From Coriaria nepalensis (Eukaryota > Streptophyta > Magnoliopsida > Cucurbitales > Coriariaceae), in contig CP114487.1 in NCBI GenBank assembly GCA_027186245.1, forward strand, positions 11,279,001 to 11,343,000: DNA of 64,000 nucleotides. Direction: 5' to 3'. The translations under genes were made by a program, and so were the position numbers. Of the stretch, positions 11,717 to 25,100 are shown piece by piece. The notes under the pieces are model-generated. The model saw only the letters and a list, made by a program, of their open reading frames with translations. It searched no databases and had not been told where the DNA came from. Positions within the stretch are counted from its first letter, which is position 1, and each line of letters begins with the position of its first letter.

Positions 11717-13884
11717 AGAGTATAATGAAAGCTCAGTACTTTTCCCTGATCAGAATCATACTACATTCATATCCCCCCCTGTAAGCATTATTAATCATTA
11801 TTTCCTTCCTCCATACTTCAATGTGATCTGATTCTGATGCACTTGAATGATTAATATGCACTTTATTTTTCTGTTGGCTATTAAAGGTGATCGTTATGGA
11901 GGGCGGCGCTGATGAGAGTCATTTAGAGAGAATGGAAAGAAGGTTGGTGAAAGCAAGAATGACGATCAAAGAAGCGGCGAAATCGTGGACTTATTAATCA
12001 TATAAGGAGGATCATTTCGTCCCGAAAGGATCCGTTTACTTGAACCCTTATGCCTTTTATCAGTTAAGATTTTCTTTTTCTTTTTCTTTTTCCTGCTATC
12101 TTTGTTTGCTCCTTCTTCCTTTTTCCATTATACTTACAAGTTACAACCTACTTATTTAACCATGCAGAGAAAATACTTAAGTAGCTAAAGAAATGCTACG
12201 TTTCCATTATGTGATTATGACCAAATTAACATTCTTTTGATCCAGTAAAGCAGATGTCTGTTACGTAATTTGGCAATTGGTAGTAATTAGGAATTGAGTA
12301 TGTACATAGGGTTTAACTTCCCAATGTTCTTCCTATACTAAAACAGATTGACAGAAACTTTTGTTCCTAGTAGATGCATGGGGATGTGTTTTGATTCCTT
12401 TTGTGCCAACCACTTCTCTGCCTCCCTGATGATATCATAGGCATAATCTTCTTTTTGTGGAAATTTAGGTTAGCGGAAATATGTTAGAAGGTCTTTAATG
12501 ATTTTGCAGTTTTCAAGTATGCCCTCAAATAGAGGGAAGAAATTTAGAAGGGTCGTAAAGATAGTCCCCTTTGATAGAGCCAGAGGGCAGCAGGGCGTTG
12601 ATTATATGATGTACATTAATTTCCAGATTCCAATTTAAAAATTTGCAGTCTTTATCGCTGTTTAATGAAGAAGGTTGACGTTTTATTAAGAAATCGGTAT
12701 TCTTTCAGCATTTTTCTAAATTTAGACTGACAATAAATGATAATTTTACGTGCATGAATGCTGCATGCAGAAGCCAAGGAAATGCAGAACATATTTAGAG
12801 TGTGGGCCTACAAGGAAGGAGATGAGCCCATTTTCCACAAGGCTCCCATGAATGATATCTACTCCATTGGAGGTCAGTTCATGGCTGAAGTGGAAAGCGG
12901 GAAGAGTCAATTTTCGACCCGTAACCCGGACGAGGCTGCTGCCTTCTACCTTCCATTAAGCGTCGTCAACATAATGCGATACGTCTACAGGCCTTACACT
13001 AACTACTCTCGTGATAGATTGCAGGACATTGTCAAGGACTATATCGAGGCCATGTCGCATAGATATCCGTATTGGAACGCGAGCAGCGGGGCAGACCATC
13101 TCTTCGTCTCATGTCACACGACTGGGTAAGTTCACCTCAAAATCTCATGTTTCATGTTAGACATATTGTTAACGTGTCTATCTAAACTTAGAACATTACT
13201 AATGGTTCAATATTTTGTTATGATGTTCAGGCACCAGAAATTTCAGCTGACAACCCTGAATTTTGTAAGCATTTCATTAGGGTTCTCTGCAATGCCAATA
13301 CTACTGATTACTGAAGGTTTTCGACCAGCATTAGACGTGTCATTACCCGAAATAATGATCCATTACGGAAAATTAGGTCCATCCCCTATGTATTATCCTC
13401 CCAGAAACCGAACTATATTCACCTTTTTTTCAGGAGGAGAGCATGGATATGCAAGGAAGATATTATTTAAACACTGGCTAAACAAGGACGATGAAGTTCA
13501 AGTGCGCGATTACCTTCCGAAACACCTCAAGTATTCAGAGATGATGAGCCGAAGCAAGTTTTGTTTATGCCCTAGTGTGTGGGAGGTTTCCAGCCCTAGA
13601 GTGATCGAGTCGATATTTGCCAGTTGCATCCCGGTTATAATTTCCGACGGGTATTATCTACCGTTTAGCGATGTTCTGAACTGGAGCAAATTTTTGATCC
13701 GTATACCGGTTTCAAAACAATTCTGAAAGGAGTTTCTGAAAGAGAGTACTTGAAGAAACTTCACGGAGTAATGAAGGCGCGATGGCATTTCAAGATCAAC
13801 CGACCGGCGAAGCCGTTCGATCTTCTTCGTATGGTCCTGCACTCTATATGGCTAAGAAGACTTAACATTAGGTTGCCCCTGTAA
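11717..13884 (+). pseudogene. GT47 exostosin-family glycosyltransferase pseudogene
   Basis: Relic of a Golgi type-II exostosin-like glycosyltransferase of the At3g07620/At5g03795-like kind. Pieces: a stem-coding remnant ending at 11780 (FPDQNHTTFISPP), 11887-12062 (LERMERRLVKARMTIKEAA, then VPKGSVYLNPYAFYQ), about 12771-13125 ([33 protein letters not shown]) and 13231-13884 ([46 protein letters not shown]). At least five breaks are visible: in-frame TAA at 11995; one-base frame loss at the start of the third piece; an extra CA/AC pair near 13115-13120 in the CHDW codons; a 7-base duplication TACTGAT/TACTGAA at about 13302-13315; and a small deletion near 13712 that shifts the C-terminal frame. 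No N-terminal membrane anchor was recognised. It belongs to a different subgroup from the intact GT47 gene downstream, so it is not a fresh tandem copy. Confidence 0.88.
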
Positions 13885-14315
13885 GTGACTCATGCAGAAT
13901 TTGAGGCCTTAGCGAGTTTGGTAACTCTTAAGTTGGAAGCTTTTAGTGTATATAAAATCTTCTAAAGTTAGGCAGTGAAAATTAAATGCATTTAAATAAA
14001 AAAAATTTTTTTTTTTGGGGACAAATTCAATTTGGAGGGAAAATGGCTAACGAACTCGGAAATACGAAGCGTGTCTTTCAGTTGCGGATTAATTGGGGTT
14101 AAATCCGTACTTTTACACCCTCCCTCGTGGCTTCTCACTTCTCCCTCTATATCTCTCTCTCTCTATACCGCCATTTGAATTCTATTTCTACTTGACTGCT
14201 TGGCTTTGGTTACCGGTTCGTTTAATCAATCGATTTCTGTCAATTTCTCTCTCAACTTCATTTTCCAGGAAATCAGATTCACGGCATCCAAATATCCAGA
14301 ATTTTGGAGAGAGAG

Positions 14316-16886
14316 ATGGAGGCTTGGCGAGTGTACTTTGCTTCCGCACTCATTCTTCTGTTTGCTGCGCCGATCGTTCTTATTCTCGTCGACTCCGTCA
14401 ATTTCAGAGGATCCGTGAGGTTGTCTAGCTCAAGATTTCAGTACTCTGTTTCACTACCGATGGTTCAGATACAGAAAAAGGTTAAAAGCTCTGATCAAGT
14501 TCGATTAACAGTTGTTCCCTTGCCAGAATCCTCAGTTACTGCTCTTAACGTAAATCTCTCCGCCTCTCTTGATATTCGCTTATTTAAACTGAACTTTCAT
14601 TTTACTTCTTTTCATATTCAGTTATTGAATTAACATCCTGTGATCCTAATATTTCCAAATTGACCGCTGCGTTTACTCTGTTTTATGCAAATTGTTTCCG
14701 ATCAGTTTGTTTCTACTGCATAATGTGTAATTGATCGTGAATTGGATTTCTCGATCGGAGTTTTACATTGACGCACTTTTAACCAACCTGCTTCTGTGTG
14801 TCTATACAGAGGGAGAAGATGAATAGGAGTAGAGGAGAAAAGCTCGAACAGGGACTAGCTCGTGCAAGAGATTCGATTCGCAGAGCTGCTTCGCTGCCAA
14901 ACCGCTCGTCAAAGATCGACGGCTTTGATCACGCTCACTCCATTCAAGTCTACCGTAATCCAAACGCATTTTACCAGTAATAATTCCTCTTTTCTTCTTT
15001 ATGTTTCTTCCAAGTTAATGCAGAATCATATCATTACGATTCATGAGTGTGCATGTGTAAGTGTATATAAATATATTCATACACACGCTTATATGCATAT
15101 ACAAAAATTTTAAAATTTTATTTCCATTTTCCGGAGAAAGTCTTGTAGACTCGTGTATCATACTCACCGTATTATCACCTGGCGGTCATAAATCATAGAA
15201 ATAATGCATGCAAAAAAACTTCTCTTGGTTGACAAGTCTCCTCACATTCCACGCTGTATTTTCCTCTGTTTTACCAAAAACTTCCCTCCTTTAGTGCGAG
15301 GAGACCTCCCCTCAAAGACGAAGTGGAAGAAAATGTCCACAACCGGATGGTAATTGCTTAGGCATGTTACTGACTTTATTTCTCTTTCTACTTTCTGTCC
15401 TGAAAGAAGAATTGACAGCAATCAATTGCTGCTGCACAGAGTTACCTAGACTAACCCCTTGTTTTTAAATTTATAATCAGTCTATGATTTTCAATACATT
15501 ATATGCTAATCTAGTCTTATAAAACCGTTTTCCAATTTATTGATTAATTTCATTTTGCATATTTTTTCTTTCCCTAATTGATTACCTCATCATTTCCTAA
15601 TGTGATTTCTTAATGCTGATGTTATTTTGAAGATAATATGCGATTAATACTGAAAGCATGTTGCCCAGTAATGATGACTTGACTTCCCAGCTAGAGCAGC
15701 ACTAGTCGATACCATCATTTAAGTATTTCTGAATTGACTTTTTAACCCTCGTTCAATTCCGAAATTTACACAACAGGAGCTACTTGGAGATGGAAAAGAG
15801 ATTCAAGGTCTACGTGTATTCAGAAGGAGAGTTGCCGGTCGCACACGACGGACCCTGTAAAGACATATACACAGTCGAAGGGCGGTTCATCCACGAAATG
15901 GAGAATGGTGTGGGCCACAGGTTCAGGACCAGAGACCCAAACCGGGCCCACGTCTACTTCATGCCCTTCAGTGTGACGTGGATGGTAAAGTACCTCTACA
16001 AACCCCTCACCTTCGACCTCACACCTCTTAAGCAATACGTGTCTGATTATGTGAGAGTCGTATCTATGAAGTACCCCTTCTGGAATAGAACCCAAGGGAC
16101 TGACCACTTCATGCTTGCCTGCCATGATTGGGTTCGTTTTTCTTTCATTCCACCCTTCTTCTCCAATACATACCTCTTCTTTTCTGGACTATTAACTAAC
16201 AATGGTACTTAAAACTGTAGGGCCCACATGCATCAGAGGGCAACCCAATTCTCTACAACACGTCCATTCGGGTCCTCTGTAATGCCAACACCTCAGAAGG
16301 CTTCAAACCGCAAAAGGATGTTACTCTTCCAGAAATCCATCTCTACGGAGGCGACTTATCGCCCAAACTCCGAAACCCATCCCCAAACAACCCACGGCCC
16401 AATCTAGCGTTCTTTTCAGGTGGGCTTCACGGCCCAATAAGGCCCATCCTACTCCACCACTGGAAAGACCTTGACGACGATCTCCGTGTCTATGAATACC
16501 TCCCTAAAGACCTTGACTACTACACTTTCATGCTCGAGTCCAAATTCTGTTTGTGCCCAAGTGGGTATGAAGTTGCCAGCCCAAGAATTGTGGAGGCCAT
16601 TTACGCTGAATGTGTGCCTGTGATTTTGTCGCAGAATTATGTGCTGCCTTTTAGCGATGTCCTGAGATGGGAGGCCTTTTCTGTTCAGGTGGATGTCTCT
16701 GACATTCCCAGATTGAAGGAGATCTTGAGGGCCATTCCAGAAGATAATTATGTTAGGCTTCTGGAAGGTCTGAGGATGGTAAGGAAGCATTTTGTTCTCA
16801 ACCAGCCTGCCAAGAGATTCGATGTGTTTCATATGATCTTACATTCCATATGGCTTCGGAGATTAAATGTAAGACCCCGTCGCTAA
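14316..16886 (+). CDS. Probable glycosyltransferase, exostosin (GT47) family, At5g20260-like
   Basis: Golgi type-II membrane glycosyltransferase of the GT47 exostosin family, presumably acting on a cell-wall polysaccharide or glycan; donor and acceptor cannot be read from sequence. Four exons (14316-14549, 14810-14976, 15777-16131, 16221-16886) give 473 residues with all frames matching. MEAWRVYFASALILLFAAPI begins the signal anchor (residues about 8-27). A basic helical stem with LARARDSIRRAA follows. The exostosin domain covers roughly residues 130-445: MEKRFKVYVYSEGELPVAHD, GTDHFMLACHDWG, RVLCNANTSEGF, SKFCLCPSGYEVASPRIVEA, LPFSDVLRWEAFSV and [11 protein letters not shown] chose the ATG at 14316 because it precedes the hydrophobic anchor; an upstream in-frame extension lacks an ATG. 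The damaged GT47 relic lies 430 bases upstream. Confidence 0.93.
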
Positions 16887-19446
16887 TTACTAATCTCTTT
16901 TCTTTTTTCATTGTTACCAAAAGTTACATAGTGATATACTCCTCATCGATCACCAAAACGAGTTACTTCTTACATACCATATAGTCTCGTGGTGATACTG
17001 AGGAAGGTTATTCATTTGCATGTTATATTACAAAGAATTTAACCAACTATGAATAATTTCTTCTAATCCAAACCCAGCTAGGTAGCTAGCTAGTAGCTAC
17101 GCATTAATCTTGTATTCATTACTTCATGCTAAATATATATCCACATGATAATTGGAATAGTCTCAAGCTAATCAATTCGTAGCTACCTGAAACTAATAGA
17201 ATGCTCATTATTGCTTGATGGTAATGAAGTTGTGAGAAAAGCGGGCGACCCCGAATCTAAGCAGATCCCGAAACGAGGCCGAAAATGACCTCTGGTGATG
17301 ATGATCATGATGACGATTTGAATCGCTTGATCTTGCCGTGAGATTAGTACATGTCGTCTTATTTCTGAATTGAAGTACTATCGGATCGATTTCTCGCTTC
17401 ATAGATTTCACCACCTCCATGTCTACTTCATTCCCTTAAACGTCCCTAACGTACAATACGTTTATAGTCTTCTAGCCCGCTTTCTCTAAGAGCCCAATTA
17501 ATGTCGGAGATGGCTCAAGTTCGTTTGATCCTAGGCAAAATTAAAAATTGAGATCCTAATTAATAAATAGTGAATTAAAAAAATTATTGATATTTATAAA
17601 TAAATAATTTTTAACATTAACTTATTAAAGAATATCAAGAATTTTTAAATATTAAAAATAAATTAAAAAATTTTAAAAGCCGAAAGAGTTTATTTAGGAA
17701 TCTTTCCCCATAGGGCTTACTCGCGCCTAAGCTGATGTCTGGAATGGCTGTAGTGGGAAAGACTCTTTATATAACATGGTTCCGACATCTTTATCGATCA
17801 TAAGCCTTGCCCTGTCCTTGCATTCTATGCTCACTATTAAGTAACCTTTCTCTTGCCAACTATCAATTGTCACCATTGTCTTTGTCCTCTATCCCTCATG
17901 ATCATCGCTTTCTGACGATCCTGATCTTGGTGATAATGCAACTGACGTCGTTGTACTACTCGGTCAAGAGGACGATGGCCTAGGCTCATCGAAATCCCAA
18001 ACGGAGAGCATGAGTTGGTGTAACCGCCGTTCCATGTCAGTCATTGGAGCTCCTTATGATCCCCCATATATATCCAAACCGGATGACTTGACTTCTTGTT
18101 GATGCGTGTGGGTCCAAGTGGAGCTTGGGGTGGTATTGGCCCTAAGGACAGTGGAGAGATGGCCTTCTATGGCAGCAAGACGGTGGGGATCAATGATCGG
18201 AGTATGAGTTGATTGATCATAAATGTACACGACACATGCTTGACGCGTGTTGTGACTCCATGCATGAGCTTCTACGATGTTGCAATGGGAGGTCGGCTAG
18301 GGTGTTTCATGCTACGGTGTTTCATGTGTCAGTTAATGTTTCTAATATGATTAATTTACTAAAATTAAGATATTTAAATATTTATAATACAAGTCCTGCA
18401 AGATATATTAAAATAAATTTTTGGTAATAAATTTAAAAAAATTTAACCTCTAAAATAATTATGATGATTTACTGAAATTTAAAATTTTATTATTAGAATT
18501 AAGATATAATAACCTTTCTTTCTATATTTATCAAATTGAATTTTCATATTTAATTTATTTATAAATAGAGTTAATAAATTAATATTATTTATAAAATAAT
18601 AAAATATTAATTTAAAGTATTTCATTAAATTAATAAAATTAATCTTAAAATTATTAATTTTTGTAAAACGTATTATTTATTTAAAAAAAATTATAAAAAA
18701 TAAATATAGAATTAGTAAAAATAGAGGATAGAATAATAGCTTGGTACTTCAACTGACGTGTCAGCTGACCGAGTTGAAAGAACGCTGAAACCTCCATAAG
18801 CTCCTGTGTGACGCGCGCTTTTCCTCCCGCGAATCCAACTCGGTGTAGTAACTCAATCTCCAACTCTCCCCGGCAAATCACGAGTCCCGCCGAGTCCAAC
18901 TCGGTTATTCCATGTAAGAATGCTCATCTTCCCCAATCTATGACACTGAGGCTTCGAGATCACGCCATTGAATTTTAGCTTTTGAACTCGGTCTCTTTCA
19001 TTTTTAGGGTTCTAACATTTAGTTTTCTATCACGTAAGTAAACTAAGCTCGGGTTAAATTAGACTAACCTGATAGTCCATGGATGAACAATTTTTGCAGG
19101 GGAATCTAATCTGAATATTAACGCCATACGAGTTCATGCTAGTATTAGTGAATCCCTAATTAGAAGTGTTTGAAGCGAATTGTTATTCAAAGGTGCATTT
19201 GAGTTTCATGTTTTCATACCTTGATTGAAATTCTGTATTGGAGAATTAAGCTCATACATTCTTGTTCTTGTTTTTGTCCTGTTTCTCCCAACTGCTTTAT
19301 TACATACGCCTGGATATTCTTATGAATTACATTGAATTTCCTTGAAGTCAAGCTGATTCACTTACTTAGGCCTTACTATAAGATTCCTACATCTTCCTAG
19401 TGGATCGGAGAAGTTACATTATTCATCCTTCAAATCTGTGTTTCAG
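16887..19446. other. spacer and 5' untranslated region of the FRS gene
   Basis: 16887-18700 holds no recognisable gene. A small minus-strand frame at 17208-17420 has no known motif. 17540-17690 and 18330-18720 are very AT-rich. From about 18730 the sequence becomes GC-richer (promoter and leader of the FRS gene). The TTTCAG just before 19447 is a good splice acceptor, so an intron in the FRS 5' untranslated region is likely. Confidence 0.45.
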
Positions 19447-21465
19447 ATGGAAGATGTTTGTCTTAATAGTGAACCAGCTTTTGACGAACTTGATGACTAT
19501 GAAGTTGAGGGAGATAGCACCTTGTTGGAACATAACGAAGAATCTCGGGAAATTCAGTCAAATAAGAACCCCACTCCCCCAACTATAGGTTTGGAATTTG
19601 ATTCTTTCAATGAAGCTTATGACTTCTACAATATCTATGCTAAAGAACAAGGTTTTGGCATCAGAGTTGGCAATTCATGGTTTAGATCCAAGAGAAAAGA
19701 GCGGTATAGAGCTAAACTTAGCTGCAGTAGTGCCGGTTTCAAGAAAAAGAGTGAGGCCAACAACCCAAGGCCAGAAACACGAACGGGCTGCCCTGCAATG
19801 ATAATCATTCGCCTTGTGGACCCCAAAAGATGGAGAATAGTTGAAGTTGAGCTTCAACACAACCATTCAGTAAGTCCTCAAACTAAACGGTTCTATAAAT
19901 CACATAAGAAAATGATTCTTGCTTCTAGAAAAGCACAACCCTTGCCTCAAACTGTTAGAGAGGTTCGTACGATTAAGCTGTATAGAACCACTTCTAATGT
20001 TGATTCTGGCTATAATGGAGGCTTGAATGTTGATGAAATAGGCCCAAAACATTTGAAACTCAAAGAAGGGGATTCATATGCTGTTTATAATTACTTCTGT
20101 CGTATGAAATTGACGGATCCAAATTTCTTCTACTTGATGGATCTTGACAGTGATGGGTTTTTGAGGAACGTTTTCTGGGCCGATGCTCGGGCCAGGGCTT
20201 CATATAACTACTTTTGCGACACAGTTTCTATTGACACGACATGTTTGGCAAATAAATTTGAGATCCCTTTGGTATCATTTGTTGGTGTGAACCACCATGG
20301 ACAATCTGTGTTATTAGGCTGTGCTTTTGTAGGATACAATTCAGAGGAGTGTTTGGCTTGGATCTTTAAGGCATGGCTTACGTGCATGCTAGGGCGTATG
20401 GCACCAGTCATTATCACGGACCGGAGTAAACCCTTGCAAACGGCAGTTTCCAAGGTTTTTCCTGAATCCCATCATTGTTATAGTTTGTGGTATATTATGC
20501 AGAGAGTGCAAGAAAAGCTGGGAGGATTGAAAGGATATGAAATGATAAAGAGACAATTGAATAGAGCTGTTTTTGATTCATTGAAGATAGCTGAGTTTGA
20601 AACTTCTTGGGCCAATATGATAAAAAACCATGGACTTGAAGATAACAAATGGCTCCAATCACTTTACGAAGATCGGCTTATGTGGGTCCCAATTTACTTA
20701 AAAGACACCTTTTTAGCAGGAATGATACCTATTAACGAAAACGAGAGCTTGAATCCATTCTTTGATGGTTATGTACATAAACACACATCTTTCAAGGAGT
20801 TTCTTGATAAGTATGACCTTGCTCTTCATAGAAAGCACATGAAAGAATCCATCTCCAATATCGAGTCGAGAAGTTCGAGCTTCGAGTTGAAAACGAAATG
20901 CAGTTTCGAAGCTCAACTCTCCAAACACTACACGAAGGAAATTTTCAAGAGATTCCAAACTGAAGTTGAGGAGATGCAGTCTTGCTTCAACACAAGACAG
21001 GTCAATGCGAACGGGCCGATAATAACCTACATTGTCAAAGAACGAGTAGCTGGGAACGAGGGGAACGAAAAGGAGGTGAAATCTTACGAGGTTTTGTTAG
21101 AGACAAGTCAAGTGGATATAAGGTGCATTTGCAGTTTGTTTAAGTACAAGGGTTATCTATGTAGACATGCATTAATCGTGCTTAATTATAGTGGGATCGA
21201 AGAACTTCCTCAACGCTATATATTACCGCGTTGGTGTAAAGATTTCAAATGCAGGTATCCTCCTCCTACTCCTCCTCCTTCTTCAGATCAAGGCTCGAGC
21301 AATGTTAATGTATGTAACCAAATGTATGGATATAACCATCTTTTTGAATGTGCCCTTCAAATTGTGGAAGAAGGTGCACAATCTCAAGAACGTTATCAAA
21401 TCGTGTTGAAAGAAGTGGAAGATTTGCTGAACAGGTTTAACGTTGCACAGGATAATATTAACTAA
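19447..21465 (+). CDS. FAR1-RELATED SEQUENCE (FRS) transcription factor, MULE-derived
   Basis: Nuclear protein of the FHY3/FAR1 family, domesticated Mutator-like transposases that act as DNA-binding regulators, classically in phytochrome A signalling. A single coding exon gives 672 residues. In order: an acidic N-terminus; a FAR1 DNA-binding zinc domain at about residues 50-145 (FDSFNEAYDFYNIYAKEQGF, ETRTGCPAMI, ELQHNHSVSP); a MULE transposase-type domain at about 250-350 (VSIDTTCLANKFEIPL, VGVNHHGQSVLLGCAFVG, VIITDRSKPLQTAV); and a SWIM zinc finger around residue 560 (RCICSLFKYKGYLCRHAL, CxC...CxH). The C-tail is proline-rich. It resembles the FRS6/FRS8 branch, which I cannot prove without a tree. 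The ATG at 19447 immediately follows a splice acceptor, so the first coding base sits at an exon edge. The C-terminal CTCCTCCTACTCC stretch is a short coding repeat. Confidence 0.93.
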   Translation: MEDVCLNSEPAFDELDDYEVEGDSTLLEHNEESREIQSNKNPTPPTIGLEFDSFNEAYDFYNIYAKEQGFGIRVGNSWFRSKRKERYRAKLSCSSAGFKKKSEANNPRPETRTGCPAMIIIRLVDPKRWRIVEVELQHNHSVSPQTKRFYKSHKKMILASRKAQPLPQTVREVRTIKLYRTTSNVDSGYNGGLNVDEIGPKHLKLKEGDSYAVYNYFCRMKLTDPNFFYLMDLDSDGFLRNVFWADARARASYNYFCDTVSIDTTCLANKFEIPLVSFVGVNHHGQSVLLGCAFVGYNSEECLAWIFKAWLTCMLGRMAPVIITDRSKPLQTAVSKVFPESHHCYSLWYIMQRVQEKLGGLKGYEMIKRQLNRAVFDSLKIAEFETSWANMIKNHGLEDNKWLQSLYEDRLMWVPIYLKDTFLAGMIPINENESLNPFFDGYVHKHTSFKEFLDKYDLALHRKHMKESISNIESRSSSFELKTKCSFEAQLSKHYTKEIFKRFQTEVEEMQSCFNTRQVNANGPIITYIVKERVAGNEGNEKEVKSYEVLLETSQVDIRCICSLFKYKGYLCRHALIVLNYSGIEELPQRYILPRWCKDFKCRYPPPTPPPSSDQGSSNVNVCNQMYGYNHLFECALQIVEEGAQSQERYQIVLKEVEDLLNRFNVAQDNIN

Positions 21466-21656
21466 AGTAGTTGGATTTTCACAATTTGATGTCAGATGTT
21501 GAAATTGTACATATGTTTAAATCTTGACTTTTGCAACAAAAATTGTATAAATAGATGTTTTGGTCCAAACTCCAGTTTCAGTTCGCAAAATCTAAGTGAA
21601 GTGTATTGATTTGAAATCAACATGGTAACTATGATATAACTTATATGATTTAATAC

Positions 21657-21706
<50 letters not shown>

Positions 21707-22105
21707 GGGCAAATGGAAAATGACGACAAATTTCGGCGTTGAAAAAGAATGGAGGATTGGTTTGTAAAATGGTTGAAGTGAAGCGGAATGAGAAGAAAGA
21801 ATCTCGAGAGATCACGGAGGAAGCAAAGCGAAGGTGACAAGTTATAGGCAATAGCTCGCCACGTTACAACCAGCTCCACCTTACCTATGTCACTGACACC
21901 GCCATAGAGTCAGATCTTTAATTCTCTCGCCATCTGTTATTCCCTTGTCTCTTCTGTTTGTTCTATTGGTTTTTTTGGTTTCTTCGATCTAATCGATGCC
22001 AAAGCCCTAGCTATTGTTTCCGATTCTGCATCAATTTTCTCGTTGATCGGATGCTTGATTTCGATTGCTGATGAGTCCTCTGAAGAGAGCGAGAGAAGGT
22101 AGAAG
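21466..22105. other. FRS 3' flank and EREX-like promoter with TAA microsatellite
   Basis: Contains a (TAA)n microsatellite at 21659-21705. The stretch after 21900 is the likely leader of the PX-domain gene, ending in a GA-rich segment before the ATG. Confidence 0.5.
21659..21705 (+). repeat. (TAA)n microsatellite
   Basis: About fifteen perfect TAA/AAT units between the FRS and EREX-like genes. It is read on the minus strand as a run of tyrosine or leucine codons in frames that are not genes. Confidence 0.95.
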
Positions 22106-25100
22106 ATGATGCGGAAACGGAGTCCTCCTAAGCATAGACATGATGGAACTTCGCCGCTTCCGCTTGGGATGGATTGGAGCCCTCCCCCTCGAGTTTGGGT
22201 ACGCCTTTTTGCTTTCTCATATGAATTCTGATTCTCTTTGTTTCGTCGATTGACTCCGTATGACCTGAATTTTAATCTTCTGAGACGAAATTCGTTAATC
22301 AGATCATTAATTACTTGAGCTCTAGAACTAGATTGTTGTAACTTCACTCGAGATATACATCGATCGAGAATCATTTTGCTGCTTCTCCATTGTTTTCTTG
22401 TCTAATGAGCTAACTGGAGAGTTTATATACCTTCTTGCAGAACGGTAGGGACACAATTTGGCCTCATGATCATCACACAGGATGGAGTTACTGTGTCACA
22501 ATACCTTCCTGGGTTATCCTTCCGAAGTCACGAGATTTAGATCCGATTGTGGTACTCAACTTAAATGACTCTTCAGCCTACTAGACTTAACTTGGTGATA
22601 TTGGCATAAATAATGCTTCACCTCTTCCCGTTTCATCATCCCATTGTGCAAAGATATTTGGCTGCATTTGTTCCACATTGTGATCATATCTTTCGAACTG
22701 ATAATAAACTCCATGCATGCCCTATCTTAGTATTTCCAATGGCAGTTTTACAGGGTTCAGGTCGGGGTGCAATCACCTGAAGGAATCACTACAGTTCGTC
22801 GAGTATTAAGACGATTCAATGATTTCTTGAAGTTGTTCGCTGATGTAAGTACATGCACATCTTTCATTGCTTTTCCTTTTATCATTTTATTGGGGATTTG
22901 ATTTTTCATTGCAACACTTTGACTCTAATAACTTGTTTATCTCTACTCTGATTTAAGAACGTTTTCATTCGTCTATTGACCAGGTCAGAAAGTGGTTTCC
23001 TAAGAAAACTATCCCCCCAGCTCCACCCAAGGGACTCTTTCGGTTAAAAACTCGAACACTGTTGGAAGAGGTGCACAACCTGCTTGCTTGTGTTTGACAT
23101 GAGTGTTTAATTTAATGTTTTTCTTCTTCTTCGAATTTTTTTGGGGGTCCAATATATATGGTCAATTCAGATGCCTTTGTTACGAGCATATATCAGAGTG
23201 ACTTTTTGAATATGATGCAGAGAAGGCGGTCTTTGGAGGACTGGATGACTAATCTACTTTCTGACATTGATATATCAAGATGTGCTGCTGTTGCATCCTT
23301 CCTCGAGCTTGAAGCTGCTGCTAGGTCTTGTATGTTCTCTGTACTGCATTAAATTGACTACAGAAGTATCCTCGTCTTTTCTTGTATTTCGTCATTTCTA
23401 AGGCTATTGTACTCGCGTTTTATTTTATAGGCAGTATTCTGTTAATTCAGTTGGGGTAATTCTAGTCAGTTTTCTAATGATGTGGATCCCTATATAATCC
23501 CAGTAGAGAAGAAATATTCATGTATCAGGCTCTATTTGGATAGGATTCAGTTTTCCATTCAAGTGTTTATTCGTATCTTAGGTAGAGCTTGTTCTTGAAA
23601 TTACTTTGAGTTTTGACTCATTGTCCTTTCTTGTCTCATGTCTGCAATAATTTTCAGCATTCCAGTGTGAAAGCGAGCAGTCTTCTAGATCAGATCCCAC
23701 TTGCAAGAGCACAGTTTCTTCACTCGCGAATTCAAGCCTATCCATCGTTTCTGGCAGTACATCAGTTGCATCAGATTATGGTAGTGATACCGCTTATGAG
23801 GCATCTGAGCTTGGAACATCCCTGAGAAGGGACAATAACTCTGAAATTTCCATAGAAGATTTAGCCTTGGATGAAGATCTGACCAGCCCTATAGAGAAGC
23901 TTATGAAATATGGTATATCTAATATCGACGAGGGTTTGTTCATGAGCCAGACCATTCTAGATCAGTTAGAAAGTCTTCCAAGACATAGAATGCATGCCGG
24001 ACACGTGAATAATAATGTTTCAAAGAGTGCCTATAATAATGGAAATTCCTCCAATGCTTCATTTCTAGCTAATAATAGATCTGGACTTTTCTCTGAGCCA
24101 GAGCACGGCAAGGTAACTGGTCATGCTCGAAGACTCTCAAATGAGAGTCTTGGAAGTGATGTAAGTTCTCTGAGAGGTAGTGAAATCTCAACCTCTGGGA
24201 TTGTTCCAAGCCATTCTGACAATGGATCTTCTGACCATCCTGGAGGTAGTGAAATTTCAAACACCATTGAAGTTCTTGGCAACTTGGAGTTGCAGTTTAC
24301 TGGTAATGCGCAAATAATTCTTCCCAAGGATCAACGCCATAAAATGAACAAGGTTCTTCTGACGATGCAGAGAAAACTAGTCACAGCGAAAACAGACATG
24401 GAGGATCTTATATCGAGATTGAATCAAGAAATTGCCGTGAAAGATTATCTTGCAACAAAGGTATTTTAAATCAGATTGATTATGATCTTTGTTGTATCAG
24501 AATCTGGGTGACATTGAGCTTTAAGATAATGAACGTGCTTTTTCTGTGCAGGTTAAGGATTTGGAAGTTGAACTTGAAACTACCAAGCAGAAAAGTAAAG
24601 AAAATCTTGAGCAAGTTCTTTTAATTGAGAGAGAAAAAGTAAAGCAAATGCAGTGGGATATGGCAGAACTTCAACGCAAGTCATTGGAAATGGAGCTGAA
24701 GCTGAAGTCTTCAAAAGAGGTTCTATATTTCTCCATATGAATGCCCCGTCTCAATCTTATTCTATAACTGTGTATTCGGAATCTCATTGTTACTCGGTGA
24801 AATTAATTCCAGGATGAAAAGCCCCATGAAGGGTTAAGAAAATATTCCTATACTGTTGAGGAGAAAGTCACCCTCGAGCAGGAGCTGGATATCACTAGAA
24901 ACGAGCTTGAGAAGTTGCAGAAACGACATCAAGAGCTTGATGTAAAATCAAAATCAGATATTAAAGTGCTTGTCAAAGAGATTAAATCTCTTCGAAGTAG
25001 CCAATCAAAATTGAAACAGGAGCTCAGACAATCACTAATCGAAAAGAGCGAGGTTGAGGTAGTATACTACAGTCTGATAATCAATGAATGTCATTTACAG

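Noticed and set aside
17208..17420. 70-residue minus-strand frame (RSFSASFRDLLRFG)
   Set aside because: Checked against small plant peptide families such as DVL/RTFL; no diagnostic motif, no promoter or neighbour support.
21592..21879. Minus-strand frames with runs of Tyr or Leu
   Set aside because: They are translations of the (TAA)n microsatellite.
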